Positions 15,551 to 24,115 of a stretch of 64,000 nt of DNA are shown here, one piece after another. The stretch is from positions 124,001 through 188,000 of the forward strand of contig JABGQA010000090.1 of the NCBI GenBank assembly GCA_018644665.1, written 5' to 3'. The notes under the pieces are model-generated. The model saw nothing but the letters and a program-made list of their open reading frames with translations, was not told the DNA's origin and did not search any database. The translations under genes were made by a program, and so were the position numbers. This DNA is from Candidatus Poribacteria bacterium (GTDB taxonomy: Bacteria > Poribacteria > WGA-4E > GCA-2687025). Position 1 is the stretch's first letter, and the number at the start of each line of letters is the position of its first letter.

Positions 15551-16831
15551 TCACTCGCCAGCGGGCGTCGCGGTCCTTCGGGAGAAGTATACTAGCGAGA
15601 ACCCGAACGCGACGACACCTGTGACGCTGGCGAAGTAGCCAAAGACGCGTAGGAAGCTCACCCATTCGAGGTCTGGCTGGACGAAGTTCTTGTAGAGGAG
15701 CACCGCCACGCTCGCCCCGTAACCGAAGGCGTCGGTGACGTAGATCATGAACACGGCCGTGCCGACGTACTTTGTGGCGCCAATGAGGCGGTCGAAGAGG
15801 AAGCACCCGGCGGGCACGTACGCTGTGAACAGCCCGATCCCGGCCAGCACCATCCACCACACGCCGCCGATGGCCCCAACGTCCCAGGCGAGCGTCGCGA
15901 CGCCCATCAAGGTCACACCCCCTGTCATCAGAGCCAGTTGCGTCTGTAGCGCACGCCGGTCGTCCTTCACGATGACCATGAGGCCCAGCACGAACAGCAC
16001 GACGACGGCCACGCCGGTCTCCGTTGACCCGAAGATCCCTGGCTGGCCCTCGTAGCCGAGCCCGACCCACACCTCGGCTGCGAAGTTGTCGCGAACGTCC
16101 CTGAATGCCGTGAGCACCATTGCCATGAATGTGATCAGCAGCGCGCCGGGAAGGAACGCGAACAGGAAGTCCCGCCGTTCAGCGGCCGACATCGGCTCAC
16201 GCCGCGTTCGTAGGCGTTCCTCCTCGTCGGACGGCGCCGGCATCTGGGCGAGGAGCCAGCCCATGAGGCAGACGACAGGCAGGAACAGCAGACCCGTAGC
16301 GAAGGGCATCCAGAACTCGGGGACTCCGCGCACCAGCAGCTGCGCGCCGACGGACTTAACCACCCCGCTGGCCATGATGAAACTCGCGCTGAGAACGGCT
16401 CCCAGCGCGTCGGACGTTCGGCGTCCCTCGAGGAAGCTGAACACCAACCCCCAGACCATGCCCAAGGGCAGGCCGTTCAACGCGATCGCCGCGAGCTTCC
16501 ACGGGCCAGGCGCGATCGCGAACATGAGCAGAGCGAGTTCGGCAGCGGCGATGAGGGCCACGAGGGCGGCGGCCCTGTGCGCCCGGGGAGCCTCACTGAC
16601 GAACTTGATGCCGAGGAACTTCGACGCCGCATAGCCAAGCGTCTGGCTGATGACGAAGGCGGACTTCATCCCGACGCCCCACACCGTGCCGGCGTCGGCG
16701 AAGCTCGCGACCGCATAGGGCTTGCGGAAGGCGTACATGGAGAAGTACGTGATGAACGCGACGGCGGCCGCGAAAATCGAAAATCGGACGTAGTTGGCGT
16801 TCTCCAACCACGTCCGCAAACGTCTGCCCAT
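15551..16831 (-). CDS. DUF5690-like major facilitator transporter
   Basis: About 426 residues with roughly twelve hydrophobic helices. The opening Y-F-S-M-Y-A-F-R-K-P-Y-A-V-A-S-F and L-G-Y-A-A-S-K-F-L-G-I-K match the DUF5690 branch of the major facilitator superfamily. ATG 16831 is chosen over an upstream Gly-rich extension because GGAG lies five bases before it. It leads the long minus-strand gene array and is 15 bp from the next gene. Substrate unknown; the family is distant from sugar-phosphate antiporters. Confidence 0.75.
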   Translation of the reverse strand: MGRRLRTWLENANYVRFSIFAAAVAFITYFSMYAFRKPYAVASFADAGTVWGVGMKSAFVISQTLGYAASKFLGIKFVSEAPRAHRAAALVALIAAAELALLMFAIAPGPWKLAAIALNGLPLGMVWGLVFSFLEGRRTSDALGAVLSASFIMASGVVKSVGAQLLVRGVPEFWMPFATGLLFLPVVCLMGWLLAQMPAPSDEEERLRTRREPMSAAERRDFLFAFLPGALLITFMAMVLTAFRDVRDNFAAEVWVGLGYEGQPGIFGSTETGVAVVVLFVLGLMVIVKDDRRALQTQLALMTGGVTLMGVATLAWDVGAIGGVWWMVLAGIGLFTAYVPAGCFLFDRLIGATKYVGTAVFMIYVTDAFGYGASVAVLLYKNFVQPDLEWVSFLRVFGYFASVTGVVAFGFSLVYFSRRTATPAGE

Positions 16832-16958
16832 CGTGACTCCATGAAGCCGGTCGCCGCCGCCAGATCCAGAGTCTAGCACACGTCATCGACGCCGGCCTAC
16901 GCGCTGACGTATGCTTGTCGGACGCCAACGCCGGGTCCCCAACCAAGAGGTACCGACC

Positions 16959-17753
16959 ATGCCCGCGACCGAATCCGTAGTGCTCTTCGTCGTAGATGGG
17001 ATGCGGCCTGATGGTCTGCAGCAAGCTCCTACGCCGAACGCCGACAAGCTGGTCCGGGACGGCGCGTCGACATTCACGGCGCGCACCGTGATGCCCTCCT
17101 CCACGCTCCCGTGCCACACGTCGCTGTTCCGTGGGGTGCCATCCGAACGGCATGGCGTGACGACAAACACATGGTCGCCACCCGTGCGTGCCGTGCCTAG
17201 CATCATCGACGTGGTGCACCGCGAGGGAGGAATGACCGCGTCGTTCTACAACTGGGAGCAGCTACGCGACCTGTCCGACCCCGGCTCGCTCAACGCTTCC
17301 TTCTACGTCGACAACTGCGGCGATCCCGGAGGCGACACGCAAATCGCGGAGGCCGCCGCGGCACACATGGAGCGGGCCATGCCCACGTTCTCCTTCGTGT
17401 ACTTCGGGCGCACGGACATCGTGGGTCATGATACGGGGTGGATGAGCGAGCAGTACATCGACGCGATCGGCGGCGCTGACGACGCACTCGGGATCGTGCT
17501 TGGGGCTGTCCGGGAGGACACGACGGTGATACTCACCGCCGACCACGGAGGACACGACAAGACGCACGGCACGACGGCGCCCGAGGACATGACGATCCCA
17601 TGGATCATGCGAGGCCCGGACACGCCGGCCGGCGACACCATCGACGCCCAGGTGGACATCATCGACACGCCGGCCACGATCTGCGCACTCCTGGGGATCG
17701 CCCCGAGCGACCAGTGGACGGGCAAGGTGGTACGCGAGGCGATCTCCGGCTAG
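16959..17753 (+). CDS. Alkaline-phosphatase-superfamily phosphodiesterase
   Basis: 264 residues of the nucleotide pyrophosphatase/phosphodiesterase-like clade. Visible: metal-binding V-V-D-G-M-R-P-D-G at the N-terminus, the nucleophile region S-S-T-L-P-C-H-T-S, D-I-V-G-H-D-T-G, and T-A-D-H-G-G-H-D near 195. No signal peptide, so cytosolic. It is shorter than secreted NPP enzymes (over 400) and lacks insert domains. Start ATG 16959 has AGAGG upstream. Its TAG stop shares CTAG with the stop of the convergent sulfatase. It may act on phosphonate, sugar-phosphate or nucleotide esters. Confidence 0.8.
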   Translation: MPATESVVLFVVDGMRPDGLQQAPTPNADKLVRDGASTFTARTVMPSSTLPCHTSLFRGVPSERHGVTTNTWSPPVRAVPSIIDVVHREGGMTASFYNWEQLRDLSDPGSLNASFYVDNCGDPGGDTQIAEAAAAHMERAMPTFSFVYFGRTDIVGHDTGWMSEQYIDAIGGADDALGIVLGAVREDTTVILTADHGGHDKTHGTTAPEDMTIPWIMRGPDTPAGDTIDAQVDIIDTPATICALLGIAPSDQWTGKVVREAISG

Positions 17754-19033
17754 GCGTCGCGCCGCACACGGGCGTCCCACTCCCGCAGCGTGTCCAACAG
17801 CGCTCCGCGCGTCCGCGAGTGGCGCGGCGACGCGACGAGATTGTTCAACTCGTACGGGTCCGTCGCGAGATCGAACAGGTGGGACGGGGTGACCCCCGGC
17901 CGCTCGGCGACGAGCTTCCAGTCGCCGTCGCGGACCATGCACCAGGACGCCATCTCCGCGAAGACACGGCTCGGCTGCGCGTCCGTCTCGCCGCGTAGGA
18001 AGGGGGCGAGATCGACTCCCTCCTTGTCGGTCGGGCACGGCGCGCCGGCGAAGTTCAGCAGCGTTGGGAAGAAGTCAACGCCCGAGACCATCCCGTCGGC
18101 CGCGACCCCACACCTGCCGCCGGGAACACGCACGATCTGCGGGACGTGCGACGACTCCTCCCAGGCGAGCCCCTTGTTTGTGCGCCCGTGTGATCCCCGC
18201 AGGTCACCGTGGTCCGACGTGAAAACGACGACGGTGTCGTCGGCGATGCCGAGGGCGTCCAGCTTCGCGAGCATGCGACCGACGTTGGCGTCGAGTTGGG
18301 TCACCATCGCGTAGTACAGGCGCAGGTACTCGTCAAGGTCGCCACCGTAGCGCTGATAGTTGGGGTCATCTTCGCGGGGCTTCGGGCTCGGCGGGCTGTG
18401 TGTGCCGGTGTAGGGCTCGACGTCGGCGCAGTTGGGCCGCCGCGTTAGCTGGCGGCCCTCGTACATCGCGGCGTATTCCGGGCTCGGCTGGACCGGGTAG
18501 TGCGGGCTCTGGTACGACACGAACATCGCGAACGGCTCGCCCGCGATCCCCTCCAGGCGCTCAATGGCGACATCCGTCGTCGCGTCTGTGCGGTGCTTGT
18601 CGAACACGTGGCGCTCGCCCGCCTCGTCGAAGAGCCACACGTCGGTCAGGAAGTCGTTATGCGCCTGGTACCCAATGAAGTCGGTGAACCCGCCGCGTAG
18701 CTCCGCGGGCACGGCCTGGTTCCACGTGTCGCCGATGTGCCACTTCCCAATGTAGCTCGTCCGGTAGCCCGCATCGTTCAGGCAATCGGCGAGCGTCGCC
18801 TCATCGGTCGGAATCGCTGCGGTGTTCCCCAGCATGTCGGTCTGACTGCCGTACCGGCCGGTGAACAGCGTCCCGCGGTAGGGCGTGCACACCGGGGCGT
18901 TCGAGTAGGCATTCCTGAACAGCACGCCTTCGGCCGCGAGGCGATCCAGATGCGGCGTGTGGATCTCCGCGTTGTCCATGCAACCCATCGCGAAGGCGTG
19001 CATCTGGTCGGCGAAGAGGAAGAGTATGTTCAC
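17750..19033 (-). CDS. Sulfatase (arylsulfatase family)
   Basis: 427 residues with the N-terminal sulfatase core: L-F-A-D-Q-M-H metal site, formylglycine motif V-C-T-P-Y-R-G-T-L-F-T-G-R, G-K-W-H-I-G, and F-T-S-D-H-G-D-L-R-G-S-H-G. The key motif is C-T-P-Y-R, not the common C-x-P-S-R, but still fits the minimal C-x-P-x-R of formylglycine-generating enzyme. GTG at 19033 overlaps the stop of the preceding sulfatase as GTGA, so the two are coupled. No signal peptide, suggesting cytosolic desulfation of imported oligosaccharides. The substrate cannot be read from sequence. Confidence 0.87.
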   Translation of the reverse strand: MNILFLFADQMHAFAMGCMDNAEIHTPHLDRLAAEGVLFRNAYSNAPVCTPYRGTLFTGRYGSQTDMLGNTAAIPTDEATLADCLNDAGYRTSYIGKWHIGDTWNQAVPAELRGGFTDFIGYQAHNDFLTDVWLFDEAGERHVFDKHRTDATTDVAIERLEGIAGEPFAMFVSYQSPHYPVQPSPEYAAMYEGRQLTRRPNCADVEPYTGTHSPPSPKPREDDPNYQRYGGDLDEYLRLYYAMVTQLDANVGRMLAKLDALGIADDTVVVFTSDHGDLRGSHGRTNKGLAWEESSHVPQIVRVPGGRCGVAADGMVSGVDFFPTLLNFAGAPCPTDKEGVDLAPFLRGETDAQPSRVFAEMASWCMVRDGDWKLVAERPGVTPSHLFDLATDPYELNNLVASPRHSRTRGALLDTLREWDARVRRDA

Positions 19034-20673
19034 GCGCTGTCGGCCTCGTCGGTTGGAGTGGGGGCGGCCGAGCCGTTCGGAACGGCCACGAAAGACGCCT
19101 CGCGCGTCTCGCTCTCGGCATACCCTATGCGCGTCGCCTTCGCGCGGATCGTCGTGGCGCCGGCCGGGAGCCGCAGCGGTTCTGTATACAGGCTCCAACG
19201 CGGTTCGCCGCCGTCCTCGGTCGTGTAGCCGATCGAAGCGCCCTGCGTCGCGCAGTGCAGTTGCACCAGAGCGGGGCCGACCAGCGTCGCACCTTCGGGG
19301 CTCGCCGCCATGCCTGGCGACGATTCGCAGATCGGCACGAAGGTCGGCCGTGCCGTCACGGGTTGCTCGCCGTCTGGCCACATCCTCGCCGCCATCTCCG
19401 CCTCGGGCTCGTGCCCGAGGTCCCCATGCTCGTCCTGCCAGGAGCGCAACGCGGCGCGCATGCGCGCGAGGCGGTCCTCATGGTCAGCGCGGCCGGCGAG
19501 ATTGTCCAGCTCGTAGTGGTCCGCGTGCGTGTCGTACAGCTCCTCGGGCGGTCGGGGCGTCTGGAACATCACATCGAGCGGCGGGTCGAGCGCATCTTCG
19601 GTGTTGAGACGCCACATCTCCTGGAGCGCTGGGTGTCGGTTGCGGTACGGAATCCAGAGCAGGTAGGGCAGCTCGGAATGGTAGTTCCGGATGTACTTGT
19701 ATCGCGTGTCGCGCACGGCCCGGACCATGTCGTACGCCTCATCGTGGCGGTCGCGCGCGGCGAAGGCGTACTCGCGGTCAGTGGCGTTCGGCCCGAGGAA
19801 GGGCTGGCCTTGCATGTGGCGTGGCGGCTCAAGTCCTGCGAGGGAGAGCATGGTCGGGCCAAGATCGACGAGGCTCACAAGTCTGGCGGAGACGTCGCCG
19901 GCAGGGACGGCGCCCGGCCATCGAACTATCAGTGGTATGCGAATGCCGGCGTCGTAGAGCCATCGCTTGCCGCGCGGGAGGCCCTCGCCATGGTCGCTCC
20001 AGAGCACGACGATGGTGTTCTCCGCGAGGCCGTCCTCATCCAGTTGCGCCAGCACCTCGCCCAGCCGGTCGTCGGCGCGTTCGAGGTTGTCGTAGTGCCG
20101 CGCCATCGCCTCGCGCGCCTTGTGCGTGTCCGGGATGTATGGCGGCAGCGTCACCGTGTTCGCGTCCGTCGTCAGCCGCTCGCCATCCTTGGGCCACATA
20201 CCGCTCTCGTGCGTGACGGTCGGGTTGAAGACCGCGAAGAACGGCTGCCCGTCCTCACGATTGCGCCAGTGGCCGTCCGAGCCGCACTCGTCCCAGGCCG
20301 TGAAGGGCGGCGCGAATTGGTAATCCGTCTTCGCGTTGTTCGTGCAGTAGTACCCCGCGGCGCGCAGGTACTCCGGGAACGCCTTAACGTAGGCCGGCGG
20401 CACGGCTTGGTACGGCGTCGGCATCTCCGGCGCGTCGTCGTTCGTGTGCGTGGTGCGCATGTGGTGCGCGCCGATGGACGTCTGGTACATGCCCGTGATG
20501 ATCGCGCATCGGCTGGGCGCGCAGACACCGGCCGTCGAGAAGGCATTGGTGTAGCGGCGCCCCTCAGACGCCAGTCGGTCGATGTTGGGGGTACGGGCCA
20601 CACGGTCCCCGCTACACCCGAAGCGCGGACTGATGTCCTCGATCGAGAACCATAGGATGTTCGGACGCGTCAT
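19030..20673 (-). CDS. Sulfatase with C-terminal chitobiase-type domain
   Basis: 547 residues. The core starts P-N-I-L-W-F-S-I-E-D-I-S-P, has canonical formylglycine motif G-V-C-A-P-S-R, and L-W-S-D-H-G-E-G for metals. After about residue 450 a separate domain with Q-L-H-C-A-T-Q-G-A-S-I-G-Y-T-T-E-D-G and T-I-R-A-K-A-T-R-I-G-Y matches the small beta-sandwich of chitobiase/beta-hexosaminidase C-terminal type. Such sulfatases desulfate heparan-like or other polysaccharides. Start ATG 20673 is preferred; the upstream extension is antisense to the permease gene and of wrong composition. It is coupled to the next sulfatase and diverges from an oligopeptide-type importer. Confidence 0.87.
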   Translation of the reverse strand: MTRPNILWFSIEDISPRFGCSGDRVARTPNIDRLASEGRRYTNAFSTAGVCAPSRCAIITGMYQTSIGAHHMRTTHTNDDAPEMPTPYQAVPPAYVKAFPEYLRAAGYYCTNNAKTDYQFAPPFTAWDECGSDGHWRNREDGQPFFAVFNPTVTHESGMWPKDGERLTTDANTVTLPPYIPDTHKAREAMARHYDNLERADDRLGEVLAQLDEDGLAENTIVVLWSDHGEGLPRGKRWLYDAGIRIPLIVRWPGAVPAGDVSARLVSLVDLGPTMLSLAGLEPPRHMQGQPFLGPNATDREYAFAARDRHDEAYDMVRAVRDTRYKYIRNYHSELPYLLWIPYRNRHPALQEMWRLNTEDALDPPLDVMFQTPRPPEELYDTHADHYELDNLAGRADHEDRLARMRAALRSWQDEHGDLGHEPEAEMAARMWPDGEQPVTARPTFVPICESSPGMAASPEGATLVGPALVQLHCATQGASIGYTTEDGGEPRWSLYTEPLRLPAGATTIRAKATRIGYAESETREASFVAVPNGSAAPTPTDEADSA

Positions 20674-20809
20674 GCTGAGGTACCTCGCGGGCGGCGTGCG
20701 GTGGCTACGGGGGTCGGCCTGTTCTAAATGCAGGCGCAGGCCGCGGACAACCCTGTGTCCGCGGCAGACGCCGAGGCCCACCCGTGGACGCGGGACGCTC
20801 GGGCGTGTG

Positions 20810-20818
20810 TGATACAAT
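20810..20818 (+). promoter_or_regulatory. Extended -10 promoter element before the DppB-like gene
   Basis: TGATACAAT is a TGn-extended -10 ending 26 bp before the ATG of the permease gene, in the 171-bp space between divergent genes (20674-20844). No -35 match is needed for this class, and none is evident. Confidence 0.45.
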
Positions 20819-20844
20819 GCCTCGTCGCGCGCAGATTGGGAGCC

Positions 20845-21855
20845 ATGAAGCAGTACATCCTCGGCCGGGTCGGGTCGATGGCGCTCTCCTTGTGGGGGCT
20901 GTCGGTCCTGATATTCCTCATGGTGCACCTGATTCCCGGGAACCCCGCGCGGGCGATGCTCGGGGAGCGCGCCACCGAATCCGCCGTACGACAGCTGGAG
21001 GAGCAACTCGGCCTGAACGAGCCGCTCCCCGCCCAGTACCTGCGGTTCGCGGGCAACGTAGCGCGCCTACAGTTGGGTCGGTCGATCAAGACGAACCGAC
21101 CGGTGCGGGCCGAAGTCGCCAGCCGGTTCCCGGCGACGCTGGAGCTGACGCTCGCGGCGATGGCGTTCGCGGTCGTATTCGGGCTGCTGTTCGGCATAGT
21201 CGCGGCCGCATACAGAGGCGGCGCGCCTGACATGATGGGGATGACCGCGTCTCTCGTTGGGGTGTCCCTCCCGATCTACTGCCTTGGTCTCGTGCTGATC
21301 CTGGTGTTCTCCACGGCGTTCGATCTGTTACCCAGCGGCGGCCGGTACAGCGACAGGTTCCTCGTGCCAACCGTGACCGGTCTGATGCTGGTGGACACGC
21401 TGGTCGCTGGGGACATGGCGGCGTTTCGGGACGCGGTCGCGCATCTCATTCTCCCAGCAGTCACGCTCGGGACGGTTCCGCTCGCGATCATCTCGCGAAT
21501 GACCCGGTCCTCGCTGCTCGAGGTGCTCGACCAGGACTACATCCGGACGGCGTACGCGAAGGGTCTCACGACGCCGGTGGTGCTCCTGAAACACGCGCTG
21601 AAGAACGCGCTCATCCCCGTGATCACGATCGTGGGGCTGGAGTTCGGGTACCTCCTTGGCGGCGCCGTGCTGACGGAGTCGATATTCAGTTGGCCCGGCG
21701 TCGGGCGTTGGCTCTGGCTCTCGGTCGCGGCGCGCGACCTGCCCGCGATCCAGGGCGGCGTGCTGTTCGTCGCGGCGCTGTTCATGACGATCACTCTTGT
21801 CGTTGACCTCCTCTACGCGGTCGTCGATCCGCGGATACGCGCAGGCGACGCGTGA
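20845..21855 (+). CDS. ABC transporter permease, DppB/OppB type
   Basis: 336 residues, with the standard start M-K-Q-Y-I-L-G-R, six helices, H-L-I-P-G-N-P-A-R-A after helix 1, and the EAA loop A-Y-A-K-G-L-T-T-P. This is the first permease of nickel/peptide/oligosaccharide importers. It has GGGAG before ATG. It is followed by a coupled DppC-type permease, but no binding protein or ATPase gene is in the window. Divergence from two sulfatases suggests import of oligosaccharides rather than peptides, which is inference. Confidence 0.88.
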   Translation: MKQYILGRVGSMALSLWGLSVLIFLMVHLIPGNPARAMLGERATESAVRQLEEQLGLNEPLPAQYLRFAGNVARLQLGRSIKTNRPVRAEVASRFPATLELTLAAMAFAVVFGLLFGIVAAAYRGGAPDMMGMTASLVGVSLPIYCLGLVLILVFSTAFDLLPSGGRYSDRFLVPTVTGLMLVDTLVAGDMAAFRDAVAHLILPAVTLGTVPLAIISRMTRSSLLEVLDQDYIRTAYAKGLTTPVVLLKHALKNALIPVITIVGLEFGYLLGGAVLTESIFSWPGVGRWLWLSVAARDLPAIQGGVLFVAALFMTITLVVDLLYAVVDPRIRAGDA

Positions 21856-22712
21856 AGAGGTCACGCGTGTGGGCGCGACTCGCCCGTCATCGGATGTCCG
21901 TGACTGGGGCAGCGCTCGTGGCGGCATTCGCCTGCGTCGCAATCGTGTCGTTCTTCTACACGCCGCACGACCCGCGCGAGGTGAATCTCGCCGCCAAGAA
22001 TCTTCCTCCTGGCGAGCACGACGGCGAGCGCTATGCCTTCGGGGCAGACGCCGTCGGGCGGGACATACTCAGTCGCACGATGGCCGGCGCGCGGATCTCC
22101 CTGCGCGTGGGCCTGTTTGTGGTGGCTGGCGCGATACTCGTGGGCGCCGCGGCTGGAACGCTCTCCGCATACTACGGCGGCGCGGTCGATGGCCTGCTGA
22201 TGCGGTTCATGGACATGCTGCTTGCGGTACCTGGGATTCTGTTGGCCATCGTCATCGTCACGATCCTAGGGCCCGGCCTTCGCAACGCGATGATCGCAGT
22301 GGGGATAGTCGCCATCCCGCAGTACGCGCGGGTGATGCGCGCCGAGGTGTTGCGCGTGAAGGCGCAGGAGTACGTGTCGGCTGCCCGGGCCCTCGGCGCA
22401 AGCGATTGGCGGATACTCCGTCGTGCGGTCCTGCCGAATTGCCTGGCGCCTCTCTTCGTGCAGGGGACGCTGGGGATGGGCACCGCCATCTTGGAGACCG
22501 CCGGACTTTCGTACCTCGGCCTGGGCGACGACCCGAGTGTGCCTGAGTGGGGCAGGATGATCGCCGAGCAGTTCGGCTACGTCCGTCGGGCGTGGTGGAC
22601 GGTCGTACCACCGTTGGCCTCGATCTCGCTAGTCGTGCTGGGCTTCAACCTTCTTGGCGACGGCCTGCGCGATGTCATGGACCCCCGGCTGCGCCAGACG
22701 CCAGGAGCGTGA
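21852..22712 (+). CDS. ABC transporter permease, DppC/OppC type
   Basis: 286 residues with the DppC N-terminal segment (H-R-M-S-V-T-G-A), F-G-A-D-A-V-G-R-D-I-L-S-R for the periplasmic loop, and EAA loop A-A-R-A-L-G-A-S-D-W-R-I-L-R-R. GTG at 21852 overlaps the DppB stop as GTGA. It pairs with the preceding permease as a heterodimeric channel. Confidence 0.88.
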   Translation: MKRSRVWARLARHRMSVTGAALVAAFACVAIVSFFYTPHDPREVNLAAKNLPPGEHDGERYAFGADAVGRDILSRTMAGARISLRVGLFVVAGAILVGAAAGTLSAYYGGAVDGLLMRFMDMLLAVPGILLAIVIVTILGPGLRNAMIAVGIVAIPQYARVMRAEVLRVKAQEYVSAARALGASDWRILRRAVLPNCLAPLFVQGTLGMGTAILETAGLSYLGLGDDPSVPEWGRMIAEQFGYVRRAWWTVVPPLASISLVVLGFNLLGDGLRDVMDPRLRQTPGA

Positions 22713-22734
22713 CGCACAGACGGGAGAGACCACT

Positions 22735-23400
22735 ATGCTGGCGCCTCGGGCCGTGCTATTCGACTTCGACTACACACTCGCGGACTCGTCTCCGGGCGTG
22801 ATCGAGTCCGTGAACTGGGCGATGCGGTCGATGGGGCTGCCCCGCCGGGCGGACGACGCCATCCGGCGGACCATCGGCCTGTCGTTGGCTCGTACCTTCA
22901 CGACGCTCACCGGGGACGCCGCGGAGGGGGCCGGCCGGTTCGCCGAGCTATTCATAGAGCGGGCGGATGAGGTCATGGCGGAGCGCACGTCGTTGCTTCC
23001 GGGCGCGCGTGAAGCGGTCTTGGCGCTCGCCAACCGCGGCTACCGACTCGGGGTAGTGTCGACCAAGTTCCGCCGGCGCATCGAGACTGTCCTCGCCCGC
23101 GACGGCCTGCGCGCGCCGTTCGAGGTGATCGTGGGCGGCGAGGATGTCCCAGCGCACAAGCCCGATCCAGCGTGCCTGCTGGCCGCGCTGGCCCATTTGC
23201 GCATTGGGGCGCGTGACGCGCTGTACGTGGGCGACAGCGAGGTGGACGGGGAAGCCGCGCATCGCGCGGGGGTCGCATTGGTTGGCGTGTTGACCGGCAC
23301 GACGACACGGGAAGCGCTCGGGACGTGGCGGCCGTCCGTCGTGTTGGAGCATGTCGGAGCGCTGCCGGATTGGCTGGAGGACAACTGCGATGGCCGTTGA
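22735..23400 (+). CDS. HAD-superfamily phosphatase (Gph/PpaX type)
   Basis: 221 residues with HAD motif I D-F-D-Y-T-L-A-D-S (nucleophile Asp10, acid Asp12), motif II S-T-K in V-V-S-T-K-F, motif III Lys in A-H-K-P-D-P, and motif IV G-D-S-E-V-D. The helical cap between motifs I and II matches phosphoglycolate phosphatase and pyrophosphatase PpaX. GGGAGAG precedes ATG 22735. It follows the permeases by 22 bp and overlaps trpF by 11 bp. Substrate is likely a small phosphomonoester. Confidence 0.85.
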   Translation: MLAPRAVLFDFDYTLADSSPGVIESVNWAMRSMGLPRRADDAIRRTIGLSLARTFTTLTGDAAEGAGRFAELFIERADEVMAERTSLLPGAREAVLALANRGYRLGVVSTKFRRRIETVLARDGLRAPFEVIVGGEDVPAHKPDPACLLAALAHLRIGARDALYVGDSEVDGEAAHRAGVALVGVLTGTTTREALGTWRPSVVLEHVGALPDWLEDNCDGR

Positions 23401-24070
23401 CAGGACGCGGGTGAAACTGTGCGGGACGGCCTCGGTAGAGGACGCGCGCATGGCTGAGGAGGCGGGAGCAGACTACATCGGCGTGCTCGTGGACATCGAC
23501 TTCTCGAAACGCACCGTCGACGCCGAAGAGGCACGCGTGATCGCCGCAGCCGTCTTCGCGCCTGTTGTCATACTCACGTACGAGCGGTCGGCGTCGTGGA
23601 CGGCCGATGCCATCAATCGCACCGGGGCGTCGGCGGTTCAGCTGCTTGGCCGCGAATCGCCAGACGTGGTCCGCGAACTCAAAGGCCTTACCGCGGCCGA
23701 AGTGTGGAAGACGCTGTACCTGCCCGGAGGGGAATCCGGCGACCATCTTGAACAAGCTCTCACACGGCAGATGGGGGTGTACGCAGATGCCGGAGCCGAC
23801 AAGCTGCTCGTGGACTCCGTGAGCCTGATCGACGGGAAACCGAAGTTTGGGGGCACGGGACAGACACACGACTGGGAGGTCGCCACGCGCCTGATCGCGG
23901 CGGCGCCCGTGTCCACGTTCCTGTCAGGCGGGATCGACGCGCGCAACGCGGCCGAGGCGCGCGCGACCATCGGGCCGTTCGGGCTGGATCTGTGCAGCGG
24001 CGTGGAGTCGAGCCCTGGCAGGCGCGATCCGGTGAAGACGGCTGCCCTCATGGCGGCGGCCCGGTCGTGA
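23390..24070 (+). CDS. trpF: Phosphoribosylanthranilate isomerase (TrpF)
   Basis: 226 residues of TIM-barrel TrpF, which isomerises phosphoribosylanthranilate in tryptophan synthesis. Visible: R-V-K-L-C-G with the catalytic Cys11 at strand 1, G-A-D-Y-I-G-V, the phosphate site G-G-T-G-Q-T-H-D-W, and S-G-V-E-S-S-P-G-R-R-D. The family usually has K-I-C-G-x-T; here V-K-L-C-G-T. It is separate from other trp genes and overlaps the HAD phosphatase by 11 bp, so co-transcription with a transporter is unusual. A paralogue with a different substrate is possible. Confidence 0.8.
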   Translation: MAVDRTRVKLCGTASVEDARMAEEAGADYIGVLVDIDFSKRTVDAEEARVIAAAVFAPVVILTYERSASWTADAINRTGASAVQLLGRESPDVVRELKGLTAAEVWKTLYLPGGESGDHLEQALTRQMGVYADAGADKLLVDSVSLIDGKPKFGGTGQTHDWEVATRLIAAAPVSTFLSGGIDARNAAEARATIGPFGLDLCSGVESSPGRRDPVKTAALMAAARS

Positions 24071-24079
24071 CGGGGCCAC

Positions 24080-24104
24080 GCGGGACGACCCAGGGCCGTC
24101 CCGC
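24080..24104. terminator. Hairpin between convergent trpF and secreted-protein genes
   Basis: GCGGGACG (24080-24087) and CGTCCCGC (24097-24104) make a perfect 8-bp stem with a 9-base loop in a 45-bp convergent gap. It lacks a T-run. Confidence 0.5.
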
Positions 24105-24115
24105 TGGCATGTCCG

